From: Ostrinia nubilalis
Lineage: Eukaryota; Arthropoda; Insecta; Lepidoptera; Crambidae
Direction of reading: 5' to 3'
NCBI RefSeq assembly: GCF_963855985.1
Contig: NC_087117.1
Span: 1,995,001-2,059,000, forward strand
DNA: 64,000 nucleotides
Shown: positions 52,075 to 61,149 of the stretch, piece by piece
Position numbering within the stretch: position 1 is the first letter of the stretch
How the letters are laid out: each line of letters opens with the position of its first letter
Notes under the pieces: model-generated
Databases searched by the model: none
What the model was told of the DNA's origin: nothing
What the model saw: only the letters and a program-made list of their open reading frames with translations
Made by a program: the position numbers and the translations under genes

Positions 52075-54307
52075 CTCTTTATTCAATTTCCTTCTTATTT
52101 TTAATATTTTTTTTACAATGTAAATTATAAAAAAACTAAAAATACATTATAAAAAAAATTCTTAAAAATAGTTAATCCGCTGGTAGCGGAGCAGGGCCCA
52201 AGCTACCGGTGGTCAGGGTCACAGGCTGAGGAACCTCCGGACAATGCGTGCCGTGCTGAGGATCACCGCCTTTTGAATCTGACCCTTGAGCCAACCATCT
52301 AACGAGAGCTTCTTTAGATGTTGGTCGAAGCTCTTCGCTATTAGCCCGTTCGCCGAGACAACTATCGGGACAATGATCGTCGAGTCAACATCCCACATGG
52401 CGGTCACCTCGTGGGCCAAGTCAAGGTATTTGCTTTGTTTTTCCTTCTCGGCCTTCACGAGGTTTTCGTCATGCGGGATGGTGATGTCAACGAGCACTGC
52501 CCGACGTTGGGATCGATCAACCACCACAATATCAGGTTTATTACAGACAATAGTCCTGTCTGTGATGATAGACCGATCCCAATAGAGCAATGCATGACCA
52601 TTTTCAAGAACTGGCACCGGCTGGTACTGGTAATATGGCGACTCAGATTCAAGAAGCCCGTACCGAAGAGCAAGTTGCTGATGGATGATTCTGGCTACTA
52701 GGTTATGCCTGTGCAAATACTCACCGTTAGCAAGATGCGAACAACCAGAAATTATATGCCTGAGTGACTCTCCGGGACGGTGGCATGCTCGACAAATGTC
52801 GACCGTACCGTCCTTCAAGATATATTTTCGGTAGTTGTTCGTCATCATTACCTCGTCAGCAATTGCACAAGCAAAACCCTCGGTTTCCCCGAAGAGGTCA
52901 CCGAAGCGTAGCCAGTTCACCGAGGCGAGGAGGTCCACATCGGGACCTGTAAGGGCCCGATAGAACCTCCCGTGCAGCTCCTTGCTCTTCCATACGTCCT
53001 TCCGATCCGCGACGCTCAGCACCTTTGGCTTGCGCCAGTTCTCGTTCGCCAAGGAGAGCGGCGTGAGGCCTTTGTCAACTGCCACAACATCGCGATGCAT
53101 TCCGCACTCATTTGTAAGGAAATAATCCCTGAGACTGCACACTTCACGGTTGTGGAGGTTCTTGGCATTTAGAAAGCCTCGACCTCCCCACTTCCGTGGA
53201 ATGTAAAGTCTCATTACAGATGAGCGCGGATGTAACATGCGATGTTGTGTAAGTTGCTGACGTACCTTCCTATCCAGGGCGTCAAGCTCGGTCTGAGTCC
53301 ATCTTAGTATGCCGAAGGAGTATATTAGTAGAGGCATCACCCAACCGTTGAAAGCTCTTGCTTTGTTGCCGCCAGACAAAAGGCTATTAAGAACTTTTGT
53401 CAGTCGACTACAAAAGCGTTCTTTCACCGATTTTTTGATGTCATCTACCGATATACCTAACGATTCTGACATACCAAGATACTTATAGGTCTCAGTTTCG
53501 GAGAGAGATTTGAGTGTCATTGTCTCAGAAAGTTGTAAATTCGGAGAATTCACAACTTTTCCCCGCTCTACATGTAAGACCGCACACTTGTCTACACCGA
53601 ACTCCATCCTGATGGCGTTGCTAAATACCTGTGTGGTTTTTAGCAACTTCACCAGGTCTTGTCGTTTTGGTGCAAACAACTTGAGATCATCCATGTAGAG
53701 CAGGTGACTAATGACCTCACCCCCTCTTCGAAGCCGATAACCAAGCCCTGAATCCTTTAACAGAGTGCTAAGAGGATTCAGTGCTAGGCAGAACCATAAG
53801 GGACTCAAACTGTCACCCTGGAAAATGCCTCGCTCAATCCTTATGAAGTTCAATGGATCAGGAGACCTCTCACCACCACCTGGCTGCCGAAGGACTGTAG
53901 TCCACCGCCCCATGCATGAGCGTAAAAAGGATCTCAGAGTTGCATCAACCTTATACAACTCCAAAATCCTCTCCAGCCATGAATGAGGCACTGAATCATA
54001 GGCCTTCTTATAGTCAATCCAGGCAGCAGAGAGAGCTTTCCTGCTCCGCCGAACTTGTTGGCTAATGGTCATGTCTATGAGGAGGAGCTCTTTAGTACCA
54101 CGAGACCCAACCTTACATCCATTCTGAGCAGGGGCCAAAATATTGTTCGCGACAATATGTGTGTTAATTTTTGTGGTCAGAATAGATGTAAGGAGCTTGT
54201 AGATGGTAGGCAAGCATGTGATTGGTCTGTAATTTTTTGGGTCCATGGTACTACCAGATTTGTAGAGCAAGGTGGTGACACCGGTAGTCATGAAGGCTGG
54301 AAGGGAC
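52075..54307 (-). mobile_element. Dong/R4-type LINE (5' truncated) in a TAA repeat
   Basis: A minus-strand non-LTR element is bounded by TTATTATTATTAT (52062-52074) on one side and ATTATTATTATTATTATTAT (about 54309-54328) on the other. It begins inside its reverse transcriptase and runs through a C-terminal finger and restriction-like endonuclease to a 3' UTR of about 145 bp. Dong elements are known to insert into (TAA)n tracts, and the clade's motifs are present. The tract on the 52074 side is also the 3' tail of LINE A. Confidence 0.8.
52219..54291 (-). CDS. Dong/R4-clade reverse transcriptase with C-terminal endonuclease
   Basis: 690 uninterrupted residues. It opens with TTGVTTLLYKSGSTMDPKNY and NYRPITCLPTIYKLLTSIL, then motif A AAWIDYKKAYDSVPHSWL, motif B RGIFQGDSLSPLWFCLALNP and motif C LLYMDDLKLF. 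YMDD and the IDYKKAYDSVPHSW box are typical of the R4/Dong group. Near the C-terminus a CCHC knuckle (CRACHRPGESLRHIISGCSH) precedes the restriction-like endonuclease core CNKPDIVVVDRSQRRAVLVD. The upstream N-terminal finger region is missing by 5' truncation. The frame is intact, so the copy is young. Confidence 0.85.
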   Translation of the reverse strand: MTTGVTTLLYKSGSTMDPKNYRPITCLPTIYKLLTSILTTKINTHIVANNILAPAQNGCKVGSRGTKELLLIDMTISQQVRRSRKALSAAWIDYKKAYDSVPHSWLERILELYKVDATLRSFLRSCMGRWTTVLRQPGGGERSPDPLNFIRIERGIFQGDSLSPLWFCLALNPLSTLLKDSGLGYRLRRGGEVISHLLYMDDLKLFAPKRQDLVKLLKTTQVFSNAIRMEFGVDKCAVLHVERGKVVNSPNLQLSETMTLKSLSETETYKYLGMSESLGISVDDIKKSVKERFCSRLTKVLNSLLSGGNKARAFNGWVMPLLIYSFGILRWTQTELDALDRKVRQQLTQHRMLHPRSSVMRLYIPRKWGGRGFLNAKNLHNREVCSLRDYFLTNECGMHRDVVAVDKGLTPLSLANENWRKPKVLSVADRKDVWKSKELHGRFYRALTGPDVDLLASVNWLRFGDLFGETEGFACAIADEVMMTNNYRKYILKDGTVDICRACHRPGESLRHIISGCSHLANGEYLHRHNLVARIIHQQLALRYGLLESESPYYQYQPVPVLENGHALLYWDRSIITDRTIVCNKPDIVVVDRSQRRAVLVDITIPHDENLVKAEKEKQSKYLDLAHEVTAMWDVDSTIIVPIVVSANGLIAKSFDQHLKKLSLDGWLKGQIQKAVILSTARIVRRFLSL

Positions 54308-54329
54308 TATTATTATTATTATTATTGAT

Positions 54330-54475
54330 ACTACTTTTTAATATTAAAAACATAACCGTATTTTTTGTAATATTTGAACATCGTATGTACGATAGAATAT
54401 GTTGGAAACTTCTCTTTTTATAACCATTTGTAACCGTATTCTGGCAAATAAATGATTTATTATTATTATTATTGT
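54330..54475 (+). repeat. LINE-type 3' end with (TTA)n tail
   Basis: GGCAAATAAATGATTTATTA followed by TTATTATTATTATTG resembles another non-LTR tail ending in a TTA microsatellite. A related AT-rich stretch precedes it. Confidence 0.4.
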
Positions 54476-54639
54476 ACAGTCAAGTAATTTAATTCGTGAC
54501 CTTCCAAGGCTGAATAGCGTACAGCAAACTGTCATCATAAGAGCTATCATTTGCGCATGAGCACAGATAAAACGTATCCAGGCAACTGATTAATAACGTG
54601 AACATGATTGACAGTTAACAGCAAAAAAAATATATAAAT

Positions 54640-54702
54640 AATTTGAAAAAATCAAATTGCCTAAGGCGGGAATTGAACCCACGACCTTCCGCTTGAAAAA
54701 AA
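54640..54702 (-). mobile_element. tRNA-derived SINE fragment (B box)
   Basis: On the minus strand CGGAAGGTCGTGGGTTCAATT followed by CCCGCC carries a B box (GGTTCAATTCC). Only the head end is visible. Confidence 0.45.
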
Positions 54703-55014
54703 AAATTATTCACCGAGACAAGGTAGATGTCAAAATAGTTACAGCACAGCTTATTTCACGAGCAAAGCTAGTCATTGTTTGAAATTGCAATTTGACTGAT
54801 ATACGTGCCGTACGCCGCCCTATGCCTCAGGCACGGACTCAGTTAATTTATTTATTTTATTTGTTTAACAATGTTTCAACAGCATTAAATTGTACATAAA
54901 TGTGCAGGAAGATACAACTTGACATAAGCCAATTAAAGAAACACATTCCAGACCTAAGCGCTACACCTATAGTAATGACTAATGAAATATCTAATTAAAT
55001 CCGTTTCTCCCCAG

Positions 55015-55167
55015 TCTTCCCAAGCATCAACGAGCGGTAGCACGCACTCCCTCCCCCCGCCTCCCCCAGAATGCGGGGTAGAGGCGCTGGTCAACTTCAC
55101 GCACTTAGGAACGGGAGACCGACCGCTACACTGCTCTGCTGCCAGCGTGTATCCTAAGAGGAAGCAG
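55015..55167 (+). CDS. Tnks: Tankyrase exon 8 (ankyrin cluster 3)
   Basis: 153 nt, phase 0 to 0; acceptor TTTCTCCCCAG, donor AAGCAG|GTGGGT. It encodes SSQASTSGSTHSLPPPPP, a Ser/Pro-rich insert not present in vertebrate tankyrases, then ECGVEALVNFTHLGTGDRPL and HCSAASVYPKRKQ. The LVNF, LHC-AAS-YPKRKQ pattern matches cluster 3. An internal CCTCCCCCAG could act as an alternative acceptor but shifts the frame and leads quickly to a stop. Five further 99-nt copies of the part starting at the Glu codon lie downstream. Confidence 0.92.
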
Positions 55168-55242
55168 GTGGGTGTCCCTTAGCTCCTGTACCTCCCCCTA
55201 GCTCCCACCAAGTGTCCCCTAGCTTCCACCAAGTGTCCCCCC

Positions 55243-55341
55243 GAATGCGGCGTGGAGGCGCTGGTCAACTTCACGCACTTAGGAACTGGTGACCGGCCGC
55301 TACACTGCTCTGCTGCCAGCGTGTATCCTAAGAGGAAGCAG
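55243..55341 (+). pseudogene. Tnks: Exon 8 copy 2 (99 nt, intact)
   Basis: Identical in translation to the second part of exon 8 (ECGVEALVNF...YPKRKQ), followed by donor GCAG|GTTTGC. The base before the Glu codon is C, so the CCCCCAG acceptor is lost here. AAG|TGT in the preceding unit would enter in phase 0 and stay open. Confidence 0.85.
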
Positions 55342-55995
55342 GTTTGCTCCCACTAAGTATCCCCTAGCTCTCACTAAGTGTCCCCTAGCTCCTCTACTTC
55401 CCACCAAGTGTCCCCTAGCGCCCACCAAGTGTCTCCCCGTGTCTCCTAGCTCCCACCAAGTGTCCTCTAGCTCCCCTACCTCCCACCAAGTGTTCCCTAG
55501 CTCCCCTACCTCCCACCAAGTGTCCCCCAGCTCCCACTAAGTGTCCCCTAGCTCCCACTACCTCCCACCAAGTGTCCCCTAGCTCCCACCAAGTGTCCTC
55601 TAGCTCCCACCAAGTGTCCGCTAGCTCCCACCAAGTGTCCCCTAGCTCCCACCAAGTGTCCCCTAGCTCCCACCAAGTGTCCCCTAGCTCCCACCAAGTG
55701 TCCCCTAGCTCCCACCAAGTGTCCCCTAGCTCCCACCAAGTGTCCTCTAGCTCCCACCAAGTGTCCGCTAGCTCCCACCAAGTGTCCCCTAGCTCCCACC
55801 AAGTGTCCCCTAGCTCCCACCAAGTGTCCCCTAGCTCCTTGACCTCCCACCAAGTGTCCCCCAGCTCCCACCAAGTGTCCCCTAGCACTCACCAAGTGTC
55901 CCCTAACTCCCACCAAGTGTCCCCTAGCCCCCGCCAAGTGTCCCCTAGCTCCCACCAAGTGTCCCTTAGCTCCCCTACATCACCTACCTCCCCCA

Positions 55996-56094
55996 GAATG
56001 CGGCGTGGAGGCGCTGGTCAACTTCACGCACCTAGGAACTGGTGACCGGCCGCTACACTGCTCTGCTGCCAGCGTGTATCCTAAGAGGAAGCAG
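55996..56094 (+). pseudogene. Tnks: Exon 8 copy 3 (99 nt, intact)
   Basis: Same 33 codons, then GCAG|GTGGGT. The nearest acceptor ACCTCCCCCAG lies one base into the Glu codon and would be out of frame; an upstream AAG|TGT would be in frame. Confidence 0.85.
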
Positions 56095-56365
56095 GTGGGT
56101 GTCCCTTAGCTCCTCTGCCTGGGGTTAGAGGTCCCCTAGCTCCCACCAAGTGTCCCCCAGCTCGCCTAGCTCCCATTAAAAATGTCCGCTAGCTCCCACC
56201 AAGTGTCTCCTAGCTCCCCTATCACCCACCTAGTGTCCCCTAGCTCCTCTACCTCCCACCAAGTGTCCCCTAGCTCCTACCAAGTGTCCGCTAGCTCCCA
56301 CCAAGTGTCCCCTAGCTCCCACCAAGTGTCCCCTACCTCTCACCAAGTGTCCCCTAGCTCCCCCC

Positions 56366-56464
56366 GAATGCGGCGTGGAGGCGCTGGTCAACTTCACGCA
56401 CTTAGGAACGGGAGACCGGCCGCTACACTGCTCTGCTGCCAGCGTGTATCCTAAGAGGAAGCAG
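56366..56464 (+). pseudogene. Tnks: Exon 8 copy 4 (99 nt, intact)
   Basis: Same 33 codons with ACGGGAGACC as in exon 8 itself, then GCAG|GTGGGT. CCCCCCG precedes it, so there is no CAG acceptor. Confidence 0.85.
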
Positions 56465-56699
56465 GTGGGTGTCCCTTAGCCCCCGTACCTTCTATTAAAG
56501 TGTCCCCTAGCGCCCCTACCTTCAATCAAAAAGTGCCCTCTACCTCCCACCAAGTGTCCCCCAGCTCCCACCAAGTGTCCCCTAGCTCCCACCAAGTGTT
56601 CCCTACCTCCCACCAAGTGTCCCCTAGCTCCCACCAAGTGTCCGCTAGCTCCCACCAAGTGTCCCTCAGCTCCCTACTAAGTGTCCCCTAGCTCCCCCA

Positions 56700-56798
56700 G
56701 AATGCGGCGTAGAAGCGCTGGTCAACTTCACGCACTTAGGAACGGGAGACCGGCCGCTACACTGCTCTGCTGCCAGCGTGTATCCTAAGAGGAAGCAG
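56700..56798 (+). pseudogene. Tnks: Exon 8 copy 5 (99 nt, intact)
   Basis: Same 33 codons with two substitutions (GTAGAAGCG for GTGGAGGCG, silent), then GCAG|GTGGGT. CTCCCCCAG precedes it. Confidence 0.85.
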
Positions 56799-57197
56799 GT
56801 GGGTGTCCCTTAGCTCCCACCAAGTGTCCCCTAGCTCGCTTAGCTCCCACCAAGTGTCCTCTAGCTCCCACCAAGTGTCCCCTATCTCGCACCTAGTGTC
56901 CTCCAGCTCGCCTAGCTCCCATTAAAAGTGTCTGCTAGCTCCCACCAAGTGTCCCCTAGCACCAAGTGTCCTCTAGCTCCCACCAAGTATCCCCTAGCTC
57001 CCACCAAGTGTCCCCTAGCTCCCACCAAGTATCCCCTAGCTCCCACCAAGTGTCCCCTAGCTCCCACCAAGTGTCCCCTAGCTCCCACCAAGTGTCCCCT
57101 AGTAGCTCCCACCAAGTGTCCCCTAGCTCCCACCAAGTGTCCCCTAGCTCCCACCAAGTGTCCCCTAGCTCCCACCAGGTGTCCCCTAGCTCCCCCA

Positions 57198-57296
57198 GAA
57201 TGCGGCGTGGAGGCGCTGGTCAACTTCACGCACTTAGGAACTGGTGACCGGCCGCTACACTGCTCTGCTGCCAGCGTGTATCCTAAGAGGAAGCAG
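57198..57296 (+). pseudogene. Tnks: Exon 8 copy 6 (99 nt, intact)
   Basis: Same 33 codons, then GCAG|GTGTGT. It is preceded by about 12 minisatellite units and CTCCCCCAG. It is the copy nearest exon 9. Confidence 0.85.
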
Positions 57297-57731
57297 GTGT
57301 GTGGCCCTTAGCACCAAGTGTCCCCCAGCTCCCACTATGTGTCCCCTAGCTCTCACCAAGTGTCTCCCCGTGTCTCCTAGCTCCCACCAAATGTCCCCTA
57401 GCTTCTCTACCTCCCACCAAGTGTCCCCCAGCTCCTACTAAGTGTCCCCTAGCTTCTGTACCTCCCACCAAGTGTCCCCAGCTCCCACCAAGTGTCCCCT
57501 AGCTCCTCTACCTCCCACCAAGTGTCCCCTAGCTCCTCTACCTCCCACCAAGTGTCCCCTAGCTCCTCTACCTCCCACCAAGTGTCCCCTAGCTCCCTTA
57601 CTTTCCACCAAATGTGTCCCCTAGCTCCCCTCCTCTCCCCTTATTCCCCTGGCTGCCGATCATTCTCTTCCCCCTGCCCATAGGTATAAAAGTATTTGTA
57701 GTATAGTTTTGACATGTATTTTAACCTTCAG

Positions 57732-57855
57732 GTCATGGAGATGCTAATCCGCAAAGGCGCTAGAGTGAACGAGAAGAATAAAGAAGGACAGACGCCGCTA
57801 CACGTTGCTACCGAACACTCGCACTTGGACGCCATGGATCTACTGCTGAGGCATG
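57732..57855 (+). CDS. Tnks: Tankyrase exon 9 (ankyrin cluster 3)
   Basis: 124 nt, phase 0 in, phase 1 out; acceptor TTAACCTTCAG, donor GCATG|GTAAGA. It encodes [20 protein letters not shown] followed by [22 protein letters not shown]. The LxRKGAxVNEKNK-TPLHVA pattern is typical of the central tankyrase ankyrins. No copies are seen. Confidence 0.92.
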
Positions 57856-58019
57856 GTAAGATTATTTTATTTATTTATACACACAAAAAATAATTATAAA
57901 AAGTTGCTTAAAACTGACTTAACTCAGCGCAGATTTTTCAATCGTCGGATAATTTTTAACTGAAGAATATGTATGGCACATTGACAGTTTCAGTATAGAA
58001 AATAAATAAAGTTCCAAAA

Positions 58020-58350
58020 TACTGAACTGTCCTATGCATGACATTGACAGTGGGGCGCCACCGTCAATACCGGATCGCTGGTTCCGATTTTTGCCATGTT
58101 GGAAACCATATAGTTGAACGATGGTAGCGCCCCCCTGTCATTGAGTTTGGTGGGACAGTTCAGCGTGGGTCATCTATATGTCAAAATGACAAGTTTAATC
58201 TTCAGTTATAAGTTTAAGACCCAATATACTGAACTGTTCTACCCGTGACATTGCGGGGCGCCACCGTCAATACCGAAACGCTGGTTCCCATTTTTGCCAT
58301 GTAGGAATTGGAAACTATAAAGTTGAACGATAGTGGCGCCTCCCTGTCAA
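58020..58350. mobile_element. Two related inverted-repeat MITE copies
   Basis: 58020-58164 begins TACTGAACTGTCCTA and ends GGGACAGTTCAG; it contains GGGGCGCCACCGTCAATACC and GTTGAACGATGGTAGCGCC. 58215-58350 repeats the same order with substitutions but lacks a clear right end. Confidence 0.6.
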
Positions 58351-58569
58351 CTCGCCACTCGACTAAATTACTCGAATAATGCGAACAAGGCTTTAGGTTC
58401 CTCTTGCGCGTCAGTATTTCCACACAAGGCCCGGCTTCCACCAAGGCAGAAAAGAGCAGAGAGGTGTTTAGAATAACCAATAAAACTCATTATTTCTACA
58501 TCTCCTCTCAGCTACGCGCCGCGCCGCCGCAGCTGTCAAATTCTATAGAAAAATTTGGCGACCCGACAC

Positions 58570-58705
58570 TTCAACCGCTAATTCCCGCTAAATTTTGTCA
58601 GTGTGTGTGTGTGAGCGCGCCGCATACGTATTGGCGCGCTCACATACAAACCGCGCTCGGGCGTTTCTATGAAGATGACCTACTCATTTGTATTTACTCT
58701 GCTTC
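58570..58705. mobile_element. Foldback MITE, single arm
   Basis: AATTTTGTCAGTGTGTGTG, CGCATACGTATTGGCGCGCT and GCGTTTCTATGAAGATGACC match the family of 12046-12302. Confidence 0.6.
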
Positions 58706-58819
58706 AGCGCTCTGCTTTGCTCCGCTCTGCCTTGGACCTTGGTGGAAATCGGGCCTAACTCGTTTCCATGCGATTCTCATAAGTTCTACGGCTTTTCTAA
58801 AGGTCCCTTCCATTTCCAG

Positions 58820-58957
58820 GAGCAAAAGTGAACGCGTGCGACGCCCGCGGCGAAAGCGCCCTATCCTTAGCGGCCCGCCGGGACTCCGCCGCGGCCTGCC
58901 GTCTGCTTTTAGCGTGCGGCGCCGACGCCCGGCCCGACGCCCACCACCCGCCCGCCG
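58820..58957 (+). CDS. Tnks: Tankyrase exon 10 (end of ankyrin cluster 3)
   Basis: 138 nt, phase 1 to 1; acceptor CATTTCCAG, donor CGCCG|GTAAAC. It encodes G-AKVNACDARGESALSLAAR, RDSAAACRLLLACGADARPD and AHHPPA. The VNA-D-xGxSAL-LAAR and CRLLLxCGxD motifs match the last cluster 3 repeat. The GC content is very high. The conserved vertebrate segment that follows this repeat (a Gln/Gly-rich FTA-QMG type stretch) is missing; either it is truly shortened here or a small exon was missed before 61749. Confidence 0.88.
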
Positions 58958-58980
58958 GTAAACTTGGCTTTAGAGTAGAC

Positions 58981-59279
58981 CAGTGTTTTTCAACCTTTTT
59001 CATAACACGACTCCCCTAGTATGAAAAAATATTCGGCGACCCCCCGACCGTTCGCGTTTTTCTTTCATGCATTTTATAATGTTACAAAGATATTTATAGG
59101 GACTGAATACTTCAATCCATACAACATTTTAATGCATTTGCGTAATTCGATTTCGGATAATTCTGTCTTTGTAGTAACTAATGTTTTTTTACTGAGGAGG
59201 TTTTTACGACCTCTCGCGACCCCCCTATAGAAGCTTTGCGACCCCCAGGGGGTCACGACCCACAGGTTGAAAAACACTG
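58981..59279. mobile_element. hAT MITE, TSD GAGTAGAC
   Basis: The ends CAGTGTTTTTCAACCT and AGGTTGAAAAACACTG are inverted. GAGTAGAC flanks both sides (58973-58980, 59280-59287). 299 bp. Confidence 0.9.
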
Positions 59280-59426
59280 GAGTAGACAATGTATAAGCCA
59301 CAGTTCGCAAGCGAGACAGAGATAGACAGGTCTCTGCCTTAGTCAAGTAACGGTCGTGATCTCCTGTCTCAGTCTCTTGACTCTGTCACAACGCGAACCG
59401 CCACCTTTACTTGACTTTAGACAATT

Positions 59427-59593
59427 TATCACACTGCGCCGCGCTCCGCCGCGGTACGCGGGACGACAGATTTAATCATTGTATGCAAGTACCTCAGTTT
59501 GTATAGAAAACACGCGCGGCACAACACACTGACAACGCGTCTGCGCGCGGGATTTTTTATATGAAATCACGCGGAGCGCGGCGCAGTGTGATA
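59427..59593. mobile_element. GC-rich inverted-repeat MITE
   Basis: TTATCACACTGCGCCGCGCT is mirrored by GAGCGCGGCGCAGTGTGATAA. It is inserted within the duplicated intron 10 block. Confidence 0.65.
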
Positions 59594-59748
59594 ATCGCCT
59601 AAGCCACAGTTCGCAAGTGAGACAGAGATAGACAGGTCTCTGCCTTAGTCAAGGAACGGTCGCGATCCTCTGTCTCAGTCTCTTGTCTCTGTCGCAACAC
59701 GAACTGCTACCTTAACACGCGAGACACGACACTAGGCCCAGACACTCC

Positions 59749-59815
59749 CGGAGCCGCCGCCTACTTCTAGCGTGCGGCGCCGACGCCCGGCCCGACGCCC
59801 ACCACCCGCCCGCCG
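59749..59815 (+). pseudogene. Tnks: Exon 10 partial copy with donor
   Basis: GCGTGCGGCGCCGACGCCCG through CCACCCGCCCGCCG, followed by GTAAACTTGACTT as after exon 10. The first two thirds of the exon are missing or degenerate. CCTACTTCTAG|CG at 59760-59771 is a good acceptor, giving a 45-nt phase 1-to-1 open segment (59771-59815). It could therefore be added after exon 10 without a frameshift. Confidence 0.7.
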
Positions 59816-60063
59816 GTAAACTTGACTTCAGACAATGTATAAGCCACAGTTCGCAAGCGAGACAGAGACAGACGGGTCTCTGCCTTAGTCAAGTAAAGCC
59901 TTGCGTATGAACATAGCGCCGAGTGATTATTACGAGACAGTAGCCCGACTCCCGTTCAACTTACTAGGCTGAGTATCGACGCTCCCGCTGCCCCGCACTG
60001 TCTCGCTCGCTCGCTCGGCAGGTCTGAACGTGCACTGTCTCGCCACTCGCCACTCGGCCAAAT

Positions 60064-60104
60064 GACGGCCGACGCCCAGCCCATAGCGCACCACCCGCCA
60101 CCAC
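60064..60104 (+). pseudogene. Tnks: Second, degenerate exon 10 end, without donor
   Basis: GGCCGACGCCCAGCCCATAG then CGCACCACCCGCCACCA resembles the last 40 nt of exon 10. It leads straight into the 18-bp minisatellite instead of a donor. Confidence 0.55.
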
Positions 60105-60948
60105 TAGGCCGAGACACGACACTAGGCCGAGACTCGACACTACGCCGAAACACGACACTAGGCCGAGACACGACACTAGACCGTGACACGACAGTAGGCC
60201 GAGACAAGATACTAGGCCGAGACACGACACTAGGCCGAGACACGACACTAGGCCGAGACTCGACACTACGCCGAAACACGACACTAGGCCGAGACACGAC
60301 ACTAGACCGTGACACGACAGTAGGCCGAGACAAGATACTAGGCCGAGACACGACACTAGGCCGAGACACGACACTAGGCCGAGACACGACACTAGACCGT
60401 GACACGACAGTAGGCCGAGACAAGATACTAGGCCGAGACACGACACTAGGCAGAGACACGACACTAGGCCGAGACACGACACTAGGACGAGACACGACAC
60501 TAGGCCGAGACACGACACTAGGCCGAGACACGACACTAGGCCGAGACACGACACTAGGCCGAGACACGACAGTAGGCCGGGACCCGACACTAGGCCGAGA
60601 CACGACACTAGGCCGAGGCACGACACTAGGCCGAGACACGACACTAGGCCGAGACACGACAGTAGGCCGGGACCCGACACTAGGCCGAGACACGACACTA
60701 GGCCGAGGCACGACACTAGGCCGAGACACGACACTAGGCCGAGACACGGCACTAGGCCGAGACACGACAGTAGGCCGGGACCCGACACTAGGCCGAGACA
60801 CGACACTAGGCCGAGAGACGACACTAGGCCGAGACACGACAGTAGGCCGAGACACGACACTAGGCCGAGACACGACACTAGGCCGAGACACGACACTAGG
60901 CCGAGACACGACAGTAGGCCGAGACACGACACTAGGCCGAGACACTCC
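60102..60948 (+). repeat. 18-bp minisatellite, about 47 units, with higher-order structure
   Basis: The unit is GGCCGAGACACGACACTA. Variant units (CGAGACTCGACACTACGCC; AGACCGTGACACGACAGT; GAGACAAGATACTA; CCGGGACCCGACACTA) recur as blocks: the first set repeats after 126 bp (7 units) and one variant again after 90 bp (5 units). Because 18 is a multiple of 3, frames on both strands stay open for over 300 codons; these are not genes. Confidence 0.92.
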
Positions 60949-61149
60949 CGTCGACATGGTTCCAAGAGACAGAGAGATGCGTGACATCTCTTTTTATCAC
61001 ACAGTGCTGCCGCTAGTGACATCTAAGGCCCAGAACACACGGTGAAACGCAATTGCAACGAACTATATTCCGAAATGCATAATAATTTTAGGGGCAGATC
61101 CAACTTGGAGAAAGAAGTCAATCGTCAAATCCACTCGGTTGGGCAGATT

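Larger units (their letters stand above)
39763..55014 (+). other. Tnks: Tankyrase intron 7, built of nested LINEs
   Basis: 15,252 bp. Almost all of it is mobile DNA: LINE D fragment, LINE A, LINE B, a 5.4-kb inverted-repeat element, a Dong/R4-type LINE and a SINE fragment. Without them the intron would be well under 1.5 kb. Confidence 0.8.
55168..57640 (+). repeat. Tnks: 21-bp minisatellite interleaved with exon 8 copies (intron 8)
   Basis: The unit CCCCTAGCTCCCACCAAGTGT (variants one base different) recurs in blocks of up to about 20 units between the exon 8 copies. The plus strand is pyrimidine-rich with repeated TAG and AAG, so each unit looks like a short polypyrimidine tract plus AG. 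Being 21 bp, units keep reading frames open; the long open frames on either strand are a by-product. Confidence 0.9.
59285..59925 (+). repeat. Tnks: Intron 10 duplicated block
   Basis: AGACAATGTATAAGCCACAG, TTCGCAAGCGAGACAGAGAT and CAGGTCTCTGCCTTAGTCAA occur at about 59284, 59602 and 59830. The third follows the exon 10 copy directly, as the first follows exon 10 (allowing for the hAT MITE). So a segment of exon end plus intron start was copied. The material is partly inverted (TCTCTTGACTCTGTC). Confidence 0.7.

Noticed and set aside
55415..57683. Several long frames of SPSSHQV, KCPLAPT or GARGHLV repeats
   Set aside because: By-products of the 21-bp minisatellite on both strands, with no start context or domain.
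59956..61045. Open frames of 327-352 residues on both strands (VVSRPS, CLGLVS, GRDTTL repeats)
   Set aside because: They are read-throughs of the 18-bp minisatellite; the unit is a multiple of 3 and any frame without a stop stays open.
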